From contig JASFHH010000002.1 in the NCBI GenBank assembly GCA_050123335.1, forward strand, positions 13,590-77,589: a stretch of 64,000 bases of DNA. The letters run 5' to 3'. Shown piece after piece: positions 31,416 to 42,400 of this stretch; position 1 is the first letter of the stretch, and every line of letters starts with the position of its first letter. The position numbers were made by a program, and so were the translations under genes. This DNA is from JASFHF01 sp050123335 (GTDB lineage: Bacteria; Pseudomonadota; Gammaproteobacteria; UBA12402). The notes below the pieces were generated by a model that ran no database searches, was not told the DNA's origin, and was given only the letters and a program-made list of their open reading frames with translations.

Positions 31416-32435
31416 ATGGTAAAAAATAAACCAATAGAGAAGCAGGATTGTTATCTACAAATCAAAAATGTTTTAGATGAGGCTAGATCTAAAATTTATA
31501 GGCAAATTAACTCGGTTATGGTTCAGGCTTATTGGAATATTGGAAGAATTATAGTTGAAGAAGAGCAGCAGGGTAAAGCGAAAGCTGGGTATGGTAGCAA
31601 ATTGCTGGAAAATCTATCAGAAAGGTTAACAAAGGATTTTGGTAGGGGGTTCAAGACTAGCAATTTGTGGGATATGCGTAAGTTGTATCTTACTTTTCCA
31701 ATTCTCCAGGCACTGCCTGGAGAATTGAGCTGGACGCATTATCGTATCCTACTAAGGGTTGAAGAGGAAAATGCTAGAAATTTCTACCTTAATGAGTGTG
31801 CAGAATCTCGCTGGAGTACTAGGGAATTAGAGCGCCAGATCAATTCTATGCTATTTGAGCGATTGGCTGCAAGCAAAGATAAAGCCAAGGTCAAAGCTTT
31901 GGCTGAAAAAGGGCAGATTATTCAGATGCCAAGTGATGCTATCAAAGATCCGTATATTTTTGAATTTCTTGGTTGGCCAGAGCAGTATACTTTTTCAGAA
32001 AGCGATTTAGAAACTGCTTTGATAGATAATTTAAAAGGATTTTTATTGGAGTTGGGTAAGGGGTTCAGCTTTGTAGCTAGACAACAGCGCATTACTTTGG
32101 AAAATGATCATTTTTATATTGATTTGGTTTTTTACAATCGGTTGTTGCGGAATTTCGTATTAATAGATTTGAAATTAGGTAAGCTAACACATCAAGATCT
32201 TGGTCAAATGCAAATGTATGTGAATTATTATGACCGTATTGTTAAATCAAAAGATGAAGATTCTACGGTCGGTATAGTGCTATGCAAAGACAAAAACGAA
32301 ACGGTAGCAAAATTTACTTTGCCAGAAGATAATAAAAATATTTTTGCATCGAAATACAAGCCGTATTTGCCTACTGAAGAAGAATTGATGCGAGAAATTG
32401 AAGCAATTTCGGCGAGGTTGGAAACGAAAAAATAG
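31416..32435 (+). CDS. PDDEXK nuclease-like protein (DUF1016/YhcG family)
   Basis: A 339-residue protein of the YhcG family: an N-terminal DUF1016 helical domain (VMVQAYWNIGRIIVEEEQQG; GRGFKTSNLWDMRKLY; ELSWTHYRILLRV) and a C-terminal PDDEXK-type domain with D-x(n)-DLK core (FYIDLVFYNRLLRNFVLIDL then KLGKLTHQDLGQMQMYVNYY). Members are widespread in mobile regions and some influence phage or element fate, but the role is not settled. GGAG precedes the ATG. A perfect 29-base palindrome lies inside the gene at 31699-31727. Confidence 0.9.
   Translation: MVKNKPIEKQDCYLQIKNVLDEARSKIYRQINSVMVQAYWNIGRIIVEEEQQGKAKAGYGSKLLENLSERLTKDFGRGFKTSNLWDMRKLYLTFPILQALPGELSWTHYRILLRVEEENARNFYLNECAESRWSTRELERQINSMLFERLAASKDKAKVKALAEKGQIIQMPSDAIKDPYIFEFLGWPEQYTFSESDLETALIDNLKGFLLELGKGFSFVARQQRITLENDHFYIDLVFYNRLLRNFVLIDLKLGKLTHQDLGQMQMYVNYYDRIVKSKDEDSTVGIVLCKDKNETVAKFTLPEDNKNIFASKYKPYLPTEEELMREIEAISARLETKK
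31699..31727. repeat. Near-perfect palindrome within the YhcG-family gene
   Basis: Arms CAATTCTCCAGGCA (31699-31712) and TGCCTGGAGAATTG (31714-31727) are exact reverse complements around one C. It encodes part of PILQALPGELSW, a variable stretch before the conserved LSWTHY motif. It may be a small palindromic insertion or a chance structure. Confidence 0.75.
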
Positions 32436-32590
32436 TAAGATTTATGTAGGATAGTAAATGAATTTTCCTATAAAAATAGATTTAGGAATTAAAACACTTT
32501 GTTCTAAATTGCAATTTCTTTTTAGAAGGTTTAAAATCTTAGTTTGCATGGTAAAAAGATATACTTTTAACGAGCAAAGGATTTTCTCAT
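32436..32590. other. Upstream region of the lanthipeptide export operon
   Basis: No gene is seen in these 155 bases. They should contain the promoter of the exporter operon. TTGCATGG at ~32545 followed by TATACTTTT at ~32560 is suggestive of a -10, but the spacing does not fit a full promoter. Confidence 0.3.
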
Positions 32591-33523
32591 ATGGCAAAGA
32601 TAAGATTTCGTAAAGAGGCAACAAAAAAGATCTTTTCACCAGAGCAGCTAGATCTATTAACTACAATTGCTCCCAGTCGTAATTGGCTGATATTGGTCAC
32701 AATTGCTGTTTTACTTGTTTTTGTTGTTTTTTGGGGTTTTTTCGGAGCCATACCTACAACGGTAGATGTTAGAGGGATAGTTATCGATGCTGCTGTGAAT
32801 GATGTTTATGCTCCTGTTACTGGTTATAATCAGTCTTTGAATATAAAGCTTGGTGACCAGGTTCATGCAGGTGAGGAATTGTTGAGAATTATTCCGCCAG
32901 ATTTATATATCAAATTAGTTGCAGTAAAATCTCGCTTGGAAAAACAAAGGAATAACCAGAAATTGCAACAGGAGTTAATAAGTATAAATAAGCAAATTAT
33001 GCAGCAGGCAATTTATGTTATATCTCCTTATACCGGCAGGATAGTGGAATTAGACATACAATCTGGAGAATATGTTGATAAACACCAATTGTTATTACGC
33101 ATCGAGCGTTTTCAGACAGATGCTGCTGGTTTGCATGCGATATTATTCGTTTCACCAATCGAAGGTAAACGTATAAAAACGGGAATGAAGGTGCAGCTGG
33201 CTCCTTCAACAGTACGTCCTGAGGAGTATGGTTATCTTTTGGGAAAAGTCAGCTATGTTTCAAAGTATTCAGTAACATCATTTGATATAGTAAATATTTT
33301 GGGAAATAGAGATTTTACCAAAGCATTCTCAAGAGGTTTAATGCCTTTAGAGGTAAGGGTAAAGCTTATTCCTGATTCAAAAACGCAATCTGGTTACAAA
33401 TGGTCTTCTTCTAAAGGACCACCGATTCGGATAGATTCGGGTACTTTTTGTATGGGTAAAGTTATTATTGGTCGAATCAGACCGATAAATCTCGTGCTTC
33501 CTGCTTTAAGGGGGGCGTTTTGA
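32591..33523 (+). CDS. NHLP-system HlyD-type secretion adaptor
   Basis: A 310-residue membrane-fusion protein of the NHLM bacteriocin-export type. One membrane helix (LILVTIAVLLVFVVFWGFF, residues ~34-52) is followed by split lipoyl/barrel segments (VYAPVTGYNQSLNIKLGDQV; VISPYTGRIVELDIQSGEYV) and a coiled-coil hairpin of modest length between them. It should connect the two ABC transporters downstream to the periplasm. The three genes are nearly contiguous (4- and 5-base gaps), so they form one operon. Confidence 0.9.
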   Translation: MAKIRFRKEATKKIFSPEQLDLLTTIAPSRNWLILVTIAVLLVFVVFWGFFGAIPTTVDVRGIVIDAAVNDVYAPVTGYNQSLNIKLGDQVHAGEELLRIIPPDLYIKLVAVKSRLEKQRNNQKLQQELISINKQIMQQAIYVISPYTGRIVELDIQSGEYVDKHQLLLRIERFQTDAAGLHAILFVSPIEGKRIKTGMKVQLAPSTVRPEEYGYLLGKVSYVSKYSVTSFDIVNILGNRDFTKAFSRGLMPLEVRVKLIPDSKTQSGYKWSSSKGPPIRIDSGTFCMGKVIIGRIRPINLVLPALRGAF

Positions 33524-33527
33524 ACGA

Positions 33528-35672
33528 ATGAGAAGAGTTAAGACTCCAACTGTTCTTCAAATGGAAGCCGTTGAGTGCGGAGCGGCTGCATTAGGAATAA
33601 TTTTAGCTTATTATGGTAATTTTGTTCCATTAGAGAAGCTTAGAATTGAATGCGGGGTTTCAAGAGATGGCAGTAAGGCTTCCAATGTTGTTAAAGTTGC
33701 GCGCAAATATGGACTTGATGCCCAGGGAATAAATGTAGATCTTGAAGGTTTGGCTAATCTTAAAATGCCAGTTATTCTTTTTTGGGGGTTTGCTCATTTT
33801 GTAGTTCTCGAAGGTATAAAAGGCAAAAAAGTTTATCTTAATGATCCGGCTGCTGGGCCTAGAACAGTTTCCTGGCAAGAATTGGGTGAATATTTTACCG
33901 GGATTGCGCTTACATTTGCGCCAACGGACAGATTGCAAAAAACAGCAAAATCACGAACTTTATTCAAGGCGATTAAAAATAAATTAATTAATTGTAAACA
34001 GTTGTTGCTTTTTATTATTTTAACAGGATTTTTTTTAGTGTTGCCTGGTTTGGTAATACCAGCTTATACTAAAATTTTTGTTGATAACATTGTAGTTGCA
34101 AAAATGAATAATTGGTTTGCAGCGCTTATAGTGGCAATGATTCTTACAGTGTTTGTTTATGGTATTTTAACATGGTTGCAGCAATTTTATTTAACCAAGT
34201 TAGATTTAAAGTTAACTATTTCAAATACGGCTAAGTTTTTGCATCACATGTTGCATCTTCCAATTGAATTTTTTAGTCAAAGATTTGTTGGTGATCTTAT
34301 TTATCGAATACAACTTAATAAAAATGTAGCACGACTTTTATCAGGAAATTTAGCTTCAAGTTTGGTTAGTTTAATGATGGTGATTTTCTTTGCGATGTTG
34401 ATGTTTTATTACGATGTTGTTTTAACAATAATTGGTATTGTGAGTACTGTGATAATTTTAATAGCGTTAAAAATAATATACAGAAAACAAATGGATCTTA
34501 ATCGACGACAAAAAATAGAATTTGGTAAGACCATAGGAATAACAATGCGCAGCTTGCAAATTATAGAGACTATAAAATCATCTGGTTTAGAGGGAGATAT
34601 ATTTTCACGTTTGTCAGGACAGATGGCAAAAATGACAAATGTTCAGCAAGAATCGGGCTCCATTAGTAACGTTTTAAATTCAATTTATCCGTTGGTAACA
34701 ATGTTAACTACTACAACGGTGTTAATAGTAGGTGCGATGCGGGTTATCGAGGGTGATTTAAGTATTGGTACGTTAGTGGCTTTTCAATCTCTTATGCTAT
34801 GTTTTTTAACGCCAGTAGTACGAATTGCGACATTATTTCAGGATGTTCAACAGCTACATACCAGCATTGAAAGGTTAGATGACGTTTTTCACTATCCAGT
34901 TTGTGGTTGTTTTACTGCAAAAAAAAGCAAGAAATTTAAGAAAGCAAAATTATCCGGCAACCTTTTGGTTGATAATATAAGTTTTGGTTATAATCCTCTT
35001 GAAGAGCCTTTGATTAAAAATTTCAGTTGTGAATTATCTCCAGGGAAAAAAATAGCTTTAGTTGGAAAAACTGGTTCAGGCAAATCAACTATTAGCAAAT
35101 TAATTGCTGGTTTATATCAGCCGTGGGAAGGAAAAATTCTTTTTGATGGAGAGCCGTGTTTTTCTATTCCTAGGAATATTTTTATTAGCTCTTTGGCCAT
35201 GGTAGATCAGGAAGTGGTGCTTTTTGCTGGAACAGTGCGTGATAATATAACAATGTGGAATGAAACCATAAGTGATAATAGAATTATTCAAGCTGCAAAA
35301 GATGCATGTATACATGAGGATATCATAGCTAAATTCGGTGGTTATGAAGGGAAAGTTAATGAAAATGGTAATAATTTTAGTGGCGGTCAAAGACAGTTAT
35401 TAGAAATTGCGCGTGCTTTAGTTGTTGATCCTTCCATATTGATTTTAGATGAGGCCACCAGTGCTTTAGATGCTTATACAGAACAAAAGATTCAGGATAA
35501 TTTAAATCGTGTAGGGTGTGCATGTTTGATTGTTGCTCATAGGCTTAGTACTGTAAAATATTGTGATGAAATAATTGTGATTGATAATGGTGAAATCATA
35601 CAACGTGGCACGCACGAACAATTAGAAAATGAAAAAGAAGGGTTGTATTACCAATTAATAAGGATGTATTAA
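33528..35672 (+). CDS. NHLP-family exporter with C39 leader peptidase
   Basis: A 714-residue peptidase/permease/ATPase ABC transporter. The N-terminal C39 peptidase keeps its triad C17 (MEAVECGAAALG), H90 (GFAHFVVLEG) and D106 (LNDPAAGP), and should cut leaders after a Gly-type motif as the peptide is exported. Six membrane helices follow (~150-430), then the ATPase domain with Walker A GKTGSGKST (513-521), signature FSGGQRQ and ILILDEATSALD. It is the expected processing exporter for the two precursor peptides encoded at 38.6-39.4 kb. Confidence 0.95.
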   Translation: MRRVKTPTVLQMEAVECGAAALGIILAYYGNFVPLEKLRIECGVSRDGSKASNVVKVARKYGLDAQGINVDLEGLANLKMPVILFWGFAHFVVLEGIKGKKVYLNDPAAGPRTVSWQELGEYFTGIALTFAPTDRLQKTAKSRTLFKAIKNKLINCKQLLLFIILTGFFLVLPGLVIPAYTKIFVDNIVVAKMNNWFAALIVAMILTVFVYGILTWLQQFYLTKLDLKLTISNTAKFLHHMLHLPIEFFSQRFVGDLIYRIQLNKNVARLLSGNLASSLVSLMMVIFFAMLMFYYDVVLTIIGIVSTVIILIALKIIYRKQMDLNRRQKIEFGKTIGITMRSLQIIETIKSSGLEGDIFSRLSGQMAKMTNVQQESGSISNVLNSIYPLVTMLTTTTVLIVGAMRVIEGDLSIGTLVAFQSLMLCFLTPVVRIATLFQDVQQLHTSIERLDDVFHYPVCGCFTAKKSKKFKKAKLSGNLLVDNISFGYNPLEEPLIKNFSCELSPGKKIALVGKTGSGKSTISKLIAGLYQPWEGKILFDGEPCFSIPRNIFISSLAMVDQEVVLFAGTVRDNITMWNETISDNRIIQAAKDACIHEDIIAKFGGYEGKVNENGNNFSGGQRQLLEIARALVVDPSILILDEATSALDAYTEQKIQDNLNRVGCACLIVAHRLSTVKYCDEIIVIDNGEIIQRGTHEQLENEKEGLYYQLIRMY

Positions 35673-35677
35673 ATACG

Positions 35678-38569
35678 ATGAATTATTTGCGTAGCTTAAT
35701 CAAACTTTGTCATTTATTAATTTTAAGATCATACGCTGATATTGATATAAATTCTACAAACAAGTTTTGGTTGGTTCGATCAGGTGCCATAGATGTTTTT
35801 TTTATTCAGAAGAATGATCAAGATGAAATAATATCAAGAAGGCACATTTTTCGCGCAAATTCTGGCGATGTAATTTTTAGTGGGACATTACAAACAGACA
35901 AATCAAATGTTTCATTAGTTGCTGCAGGATTACCTGGAAGTAAGATTTGGGAATGTGATGTTGATGCTGTGCTGGAATTGGCGATTCATTATGATCAACA
36001 ACATAAACTGGTTAAAATAATAAATCGGTGGTTAACAAAATTATTCGCTGGTGTTGAAAAAGAAAAAGAGCGGGGTGATTGTCAGATCATAGAAAAAAAA
36101 CAAGGGAAATTAATGCCAGGAGCATATATTTCTGCTGATAAAAAAGCTCCTGTTTGGTTACAACTTGATATAACGAATATTACTATTAAAGGGCTGAAAG
36201 TTGAAACAGATTCTTTGATACCGCTTGTAAATACTAATTGGATAGAAATAGAACAAGATTGTAATTTTACAACTTATACTACTCAAGAATTAATTTCACA
36301 AAATAAATTTAAAGTGATATTACAGAATTTTTATGGGTTATTGCTTGATAGTTTAACGCAAGAGAACAAAGAGAAAGAAAAAAATGATTTGGATATTTTG
36401 CACCAACAAGTATTTTTTAAAAAAACTAATTTTTTACGATCTCTTGGTATACTAAAAAATGTTTTGTCATTTAGAGCAAAAGATAGAATGTTTATTGTTG
36501 ATCAAGAATCTTCATTATATGCTGCTTGTTGTGTTGTGGCAAAATCACAGGGCATTGAGGTTATTAGGAATGAATTATATCAAAAACAAAAATCATCTGG
36601 TACGGTTGATGAGATTGGTAGGTTGTCTAATTTTCCGGTGCGAAAGGTTAATTTAACTCCAGGATGGTCTAAAAAAGATATTGGTTCTTTGTTGGTGTTT
36701 GATAAGTTGGGACATCCGCTGGCTCTATTGCAATCATCTGCCACCAGTTATGAATTATATGACCCGGTTACTGGGTTGTCCCGCGTAGTTACAGCTGAAG
36801 TTGAGGAAGCTATTGATCAAACAGCATTTGTTTTTTATCAGCCATTGCCTTCAGAACAAATTGATGGAAAAAAAATATTGCGTTTTGGTTTCGCTGGTTT
36901 GGGTAAGAGTTTTATTTCTATTGCATTATTGGGAATAGGTGGTGGCCTGATAAGTTTATTAACACCTTTAGCTACTCAGGTTGTTTTTGATAGCATTATT
37001 CCTTCCGCAACTTATAGTTGGCTAATTCATCTTGGTATTATATTGTGTTTTGCAGTGTTAAATATCGCTGTCTTTAATTTTGTAAACAATCTTTCTTTGT
37101 TAAGAATAGAGGGGAAATTTAATGTAAAAACTCAAACCGCATTATGGTATAGGCTTTTAAATTTACCTGTAAATTTCTGTCGTAAATTTACCGCTGGTAA
37201 TTTAACAACAAGAGTTATGGCTATAAATTCAATACGGCAACAGCTTTCTGGTGTTAGTTCGAATATTATTATAGGAGCAATTTTTTCAAGCTTAAATTTT
37301 TTGTTATTGTTCTACTATAGTTCTTCTATGGCTTTAATTGCCTTGTTAATCTCAGTTGTGTTAGTAATTTTTCAGATTGTTTTGGGATACGTATTATATA
37401 AATATAATTTTGTTATACAATCTATAGAGGGAAAAATTTTTGGTATTTTAAATCAATTTATTGGTGGCATTATAAAATTGCGCTTAACTAATACTGAAGA
37501 TAAAGCTTTTGCTATATGGTCGGATAAATTTAGTAATCAGCAGCGATTGTTTGGTTTATCTTTGTTGCTTAATAATTTTTTAAATACAATTTACGCAATT
37601 TTTCCTTTGTTAGCTGCGATAACGATTTTTTCCTGGTTTTTTTTCTTCAGTTATAAGCAATTAACTACTGGTGAATTTTTAGCTTTTAATGTTGCTTTTT
37701 TGAGTTTTCAGAACGCTATTCTGCGGGTTGGTTTGGTTCTTCCTGTTATTATTTCTGCTATACCTCTATTTAAACGTACCAAACCGATATTAGATAGTTT
37801 ACCAGAGATTAATGCTAGCAGACATTTTCCAGGAAGTTTACGTGGGTCAATTGAAGTGAGAAACGTTAGTTTTCGTTATAATGCGAATGGACCTGATGCG
37901 TTGACAGATATTTCACTGACTATTCAACCTAAAGAATTTGTTGCGATTGTGGGAGAATCAGGCAGTGGTAAGTCAACTTTGTTAAGATTGTTGTTGGGGT
38001 TTGAGCGACCCAATTTAGGAGATATATATTACGATAACAAAGAATTGGCGACTTTGAATTGTCGTGAGGTACGTCGCCAAATAGGAGTAGTATTACAGAA
38101 TGGTCAATTAATGGCAGGAACTATCTTTGATAATATTGCTGGGGCTGCAAATATTACTTTAGACGATGCAAAAGAGGCTATAAGTCTTGCAGGTCTTAAG
38201 GAAGATATTGAGCAAATGCCGATGGGCATGCATACTTTTGTGGGGGTGGGAGGATCGTCTCTTTCTGCAGGTCAGCGGCAACGCTTATTGATTGCGCAAG
38301 CTTTAGCAAAAAAACCAAAAATTCTTATGTTTGACGAAGCTACCAGTGCTTTGGATAATAAAACTCAGGCGCAAATACATTCCACTTTAAAAGGTCTTGA
38401 TGTAACCAGGATGGTTATTGCGCATCGTTTAAGTACTATTATTGATGCAGATCGTATTTACGTTTTGCATCAAGGCAGAATTGTTCAAGTTGGAACTTAT
38501 CAGCAATTATCTCAAGCGGAAGGTTTTTTTAAAAAACTTATTACAAAACAACTTCTGCAAAACAACTGA
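35678..38569 (+). CDS. NHLP-family exporter permease/ATPase subunit
   Basis: A 963-residue ABC transporter of the second NHLM type, which usually accompanies the C39-type one. It has a long N-terminal region with a cyclic-nucleotide-binding-like fold (~30-110) and a peptidase-like domain apparently lacking the C39 Cys (~270-400, ending YDPVTGLSRVV), six membrane helices (~410-700), then Walker A GESGSGKST (759-767), signature LSAGQRQR and ILMFDEATSALD. It likely heterodimerises with the preceding transporter. It ends 51 bases before the stop of the convergent precursor gene. Confidence 0.93.
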   Translation: MNYLRSLIKLCHLLILRSYADIDINSTNKFWLVRSGAIDVFFIQKNDQDEIISRRHIFRANSGDVIFSGTLQTDKSNVSLVAAGLPGSKIWECDVDAVLELAIHYDQQHKLVKIINRWLTKLFAGVEKEKERGDCQIIEKKQGKLMPGAYISADKKAPVWLQLDITNITIKGLKVETDSLIPLVNTNWIEIEQDCNFTTYTTQELISQNKFKVILQNFYGLLLDSLTQENKEKEKNDLDILHQQVFFKKTNFLRSLGILKNVLSFRAKDRMFIVDQESSLYAACCVVAKSQGIEVIRNELYQKQKSSGTVDEIGRLSNFPVRKVNLTPGWSKKDIGSLLVFDKLGHPLALLQSSATSYELYDPVTGLSRVVTAEVEEAIDQTAFVFYQPLPSEQIDGKKILRFGFAGLGKSFISIALLGIGGGLISLLTPLATQVVFDSIIPSATYSWLIHLGIILCFAVLNIAVFNFVNNLSLLRIEGKFNVKTQTALWYRLLNLPVNFCRKFTAGNLTTRVMAINSIRQQLSGVSSNIIIGAIFSSLNFLLLFYYSSSMALIALLISVVLVIFQIVLGYVLYKYNFVIQSIEGKIFGILNQFIGGIIKLRLTNTEDKAFAIWSDKFSNQQRLFGLSLLLNNFLNTIYAIFPLLAAITIFSWFFFFSYKQLTTGEFLAFNVAFLSFQNAILRVGLVLPVIISAIPLFKRTKPILDSLPEINASRHFPGSLRGSIEVRNVSFRYNANGPDALTDISLTIQPKEFVAIVGESGSGKSTLLRLLLGFERPNLGDIYYDNKELATLNCREVRRQIGVVLQNGQLMAGTIFDNIAGAANITLDDAKEAISLAGLKEDIEQMPMGMHTFVGVGGSSLSAGQRQRLLIAQALAKKPKILMFDEATSALDNKTQAQIHSTLKGLDVTRMVIAHRLSTIIDADRIYVLHQGRIVQVGTYQQLSQAEGFFKKLITKQLLQNN

Positions 38570-38620
38570 AATTGTATTAAATTTGTCCGCAGAAGTTATC
38601 TTGTAAAAAATTAAGTTATA

Positions 38621-38932
38621 CTAGCATCCATAGCATGTCAAAGTGAATTGAAGGTTACCAGCGGCAAGCATAGCTAATTCCTCATCACTTAATTTTTCAA
38701 CCTTTGCTCGTTTTTCAGTAGGGATATGTGGAAGAACTATGGTTATTTCATCTTTTTTTTCATCGATTACATTGATTCTCATGTTTTGTAAATGTTCTAA
38801 TTTATCCTTATCGAGGGTTTCTTTTGCTATAGCTAATATAGCTTCTTTTGGATTGTTATGTAATTGTTTTTTAAATTCTGGGTCACGTAAACATTTGATG
38901 ATTATTTTATCTTTAAGGTTTATATTGGTCAT
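38621..38932 (-). CDS. NHLP-leader lanthipeptide precursor 1
   Basis: A 103-residue RiPP precursor. Its leader (1-92) resembles nitrile-hydratase alpha (NHLP type) and ends LSDEELAMLAAG, a Gly-type cut site for a C39 peptidase. The putative 11-residue core NLQFTLTCYGC has two Thr and two Cys, enough for two thioether rings. The start at 38932 is chosen because GGAGGA lies 6 bases before this ATG; an ATG five codons upstream overlaps that site. Leader residues 1-90 align without gaps with precursor 2 (55 identical by eye). Last gene of the lanM operon. Confidence 0.9.
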   Translation of the reverse strand: MTNINLKDKIIIKCLRDPEFKKQLHNNPKEAILAIAKETLDKDKLEHLQNMRINVIDEKKDEITIVLPHIPTEKRAKVEKLSDEELAMLAAGNLQFTLTCYGC

Positions 38933-39067
38933 GCTATCTTCCTCCATTAAATGATATTTAAGATGTCCAAATTAATAGTACCATTATTTCAATATAAAAT
39001 GCAATTACTTAAACAAAAGCAAGGATAATGATAAAATTTATTATAAAAATATTTTTTATAGTAGTAA

Positions 39068-39400
39068 CTAACAATTGCAGGTTTGCGTGATTGTTGAACA
39101 TATACCGCAAGTGATTATTGTGTTTGCGCCTGCAATGACAGCTAATTCATCATCGCTTAATTTTTGAATTTTTGCTTGTTGTTCATCAGGAATGTACGGA
39201 AGAACTATTGTCATTTCATTTCGTTTTTCATGGATTATGTTGAAGTTCATATTTTGTATACGTTCTAGTTCATTCTTGTCGAGTTCTGCTTTTGCTAAAG
39301 ACAATATAGCTTTTTTGGGGTTTTCTTGTAATTGTTTGTTGAATTCTGGATCACGGATGCTTTTGATGATGATTTGTTCTCTAAGATTTATATCAGACAT
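39068..39400 (-). CDS. NHLP-leader lanthipeptide precursor 2
   Basis: A 110-residue RiPP precursor, paralog of precursor 1. The leader ends LSDDELAVIAG; the putative core is ANTIITCGICSTITQTCNC (residues 92-110), with four Cys and six Ser/Thr, so up to four lanthionine or methyllanthionine rings are possible. The ATG at 39400 follows GGAGG with proper spacing; the ATG five codons upstream overlaps that site. It sits 69 bases after lanM and 135 bases before precursor 1. The conserved leaders with different cores show the one-enzyme, several-substrates design. Confidence 0.92.
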   Translation of the reverse strand: MSDINLREQIIIKSIRDPEFNKQLQENPKKAILSLAKAELDKNELERIQNMNFNIIHEKRNEMTIVLPYIPDEQQAKIQKLSDDELAVIAGANTIITCGICSTITQTCNC

Positions 39401-39469
39401 ATTGTTTTCCTCCATACAGTTTTATAAAAACACCTATTAATAATACCACTTATCTAATGGGATACGCAA

Positions 39470-42400
39470 TTACTCAAATAGAAGTATTGAAGGTAAGTTA
39501 TCAGGAGAAGTCATTCGTAGAAGTTCATATCCTACCCCGGTAATGCCTCTAAATAATCCCAGTATTGGAGTATCGGTTGGAAAATTATGGATAAAGCTGA
39601 AACCGCCTTTATGTTTTGCTTTGGTTATTATGGATAGAGCATAACGCGTGGCTTCATTATGTAAGTCATCTATTCCTAATCTATGTGTGGCTTCAGAAAT
39701 GAAATTAATACGGCCAAAATTACCACAGCATAAGTGATCTAAGATGCGATTATTATGTTGCAAAGTTGCATTTAGTGCGTGGTCGATATCTTTTCTAATG
39801 CTTATTGTGTCATAGATAGGCAACCCTCCCAAACGACCCAAGCCGATACCTACAGCGCCATGGCACCAGGCATTTTGGTATTGTGGGGTTTTGCATGATG
39901 TTCTTAAGTCAGGCCAGTTATTTGCGTCATGATGAAATATACTGGTTTCGTACATGATTCCTTCTTTGGCTGCTTGTAGATATTCATTTTTTTGCGTTGC
40001 CTCAAATAATTTTAATAATGCATAAGCAATACCAGCCGCGCCATGTCCAAATCCAGCCAATGGTCTGTGGCTATTTATAGTGATCCATGTTTTATGTCCG
40101 TTTTTGGTAATTTTATTTTTTAGTAAATGTTCACCACACGCAATTGCTTTTTGTAAAAATTTTTGTTCACTCGTTATTTTGTATAAATTTAACAAGCTAA
40201 GAATAGCTCCAGCTGAACCAGCTATAATATCCAAAATTTGATCTTTGTTGATTAAATCATCATTAATCAACGATGCAACTATTTTTGCATCTTCTAATAA
40301 ACTTGGTTCTTTGATTAAATTATTTATACAGACTAACGCATATATAATGGAGCCTAATCCTGTTGTTCCGCCTATTCCCCAGGTTGATCCTAAAAATTTA
40401 AATTCATCTGTTTTTAAAAAAGTTCTTAACGGTTGTAATCCGGCCAAAGCAAGTTTACGATAGTTATCATTGCAAAATATTTTACTTGCTGCAGCTAGAA
40501 ATAAAGCAATGCCGGTTGCTCCATTATAAAGGTTGAAATCAGCTTGTTGTAAATAATAATCTTCTCTCATTGGGTCAAAATCAATTTGTAACCATGTAGC
40601 TGAATTATCGTGGTATATTGCATGCATGGTAATAATTTCGGTAATTTTAAGTACTTCATTTTTGATGATATCAGAAGCTTTTTTGGTGCCAAATATTTTT
40701 GGTAAGCTGGAAGATTTTTTTGGTTGCTGTGTGCTTAACTCTTTAGCATATCGTGCACACAGAGAATATTTAATAAGCTTTGATTGAAAATCGAGATCTT
40801 CTTTAGACAAATGTTGGATTTTATTTGTTACATTGTTGTAACCAAGGCGCGTAAAAAAATCTGGTTTTTTATTGCTGGTGCTAAAAGTAAATTTAGGAAT
40901 ATCTAAAATATCCATCGCTTTATGCTCAGGCAAAATTAATTGCCAAACAAGAGGTTTTTTGTTGTTATACAATAATGGTTTAGTTAATATGTCTAAAGCG
41001 ATATTTCGTTTAATCCCATTTTGCAAAAATTCTGCTTGTTGGGAAAATTGTAATAATAAGGCATATATTTTGGTTGATCTGACCACCCAACGAATTTCCT
41101 GATTTAAAAATAGTTTAAATGGGCTGTTTGCGCTTAACAATAATTTTTTATTTTTTAAGAAGAAATCATACATCGTTGTAAAGCCATTTATTATTTGAGT
41201 AATGTAATTTTGTGGGGTTTGTATTTGCTTGGCTAATTTTGGAAAATTTGATTGTAAAACATGAGACTTATTTATCGTTATATATTTGTAAGACATGTCG
41301 TCACAGTTAATTCGTGTCCATCTATAGTTTTTAATGGTGGTATTAAATAATATGTCGCCAGCCAAACCGCTAACATCCAAGCCATATTTTTCAAAGTTAT
41401 TATTACCAAAAGGTAATAAGCCTAAGCGTAATACTGATTTATCGACAATGGTTTGGGATGTTGAAGTTGACGAGGCATCAAATGGTTTTACAGTTGGTTG
41501 CAGCAAGGTTTCTAAATCAACAATTACCGGAAAACTGGCGTTTGCGATGATATTTTCAAAATGAAAATCTGTTCCTTCTAACAAATATAACACACAAATA
41601 AGTTTACCTACCCGGTTGTAATAATCTTTTATGCCTTTGGTGTTTTTACATTCCAAATATTCTACAAACTCAACCCATCCATAATCGCTTTTATTGATTA
41701 TTTTAAGAGTTTTAAAAGATTGCATAAATTTTTCTTGCTGGTTAATCCATTTTAAAAAGTCAAAATATGCAGCATCAATTCCCAGATTTCTTGGTTTATA
41801 TACAACTTTGGTGCCGCAAGCGAATTCAACAATGATAATTTTTTTTCCTTTGTTGTGAGCATCGGAAATGTCTGTTTTAATGTTTTTGATTTTGAAAGAG
41901 TTTTTATTTATTCCAAAAACTTTGATTAATTCACGCTTATCTTTTTCGACACGCTGCAAAAATTCTTTTATATTATCTAACCAAAACGTTGTAGTTGTTC
42001 CGATTAGTTTTGCTAAAACCGCATAGTCTTCTAAAAAACTTGTCAATTGATTTGTTAACATTGTATTAACAAATTCATGGTATTGTTTATTCGTGCATTT
42101 TTTTTCTAAAAGTGAGGTAAAAGGATCTCGTGACCAGTTTATGTAACGAAAAACCAAAAATTCTTTATGCAAAGCAAAAACTGAAATAAAGCATAATTTA
42201 TTAAGCAGCGATCGTATTAATTTGTGAGCAGCTCTTTTATGCAGCAATTTCATTTGTTCTGGAGCTTCTTTGTACAGCCTGTCTGAAGCAATTTGAACAA
42301 AAGGTAATAAAATGTCCTCAAAGGGCAGTGGTGATTTTTTTTTAATCCAGGGATATTTATATTTAGTATTTTCAGTTGCAAATAGTTCTGCGATTTGGAC

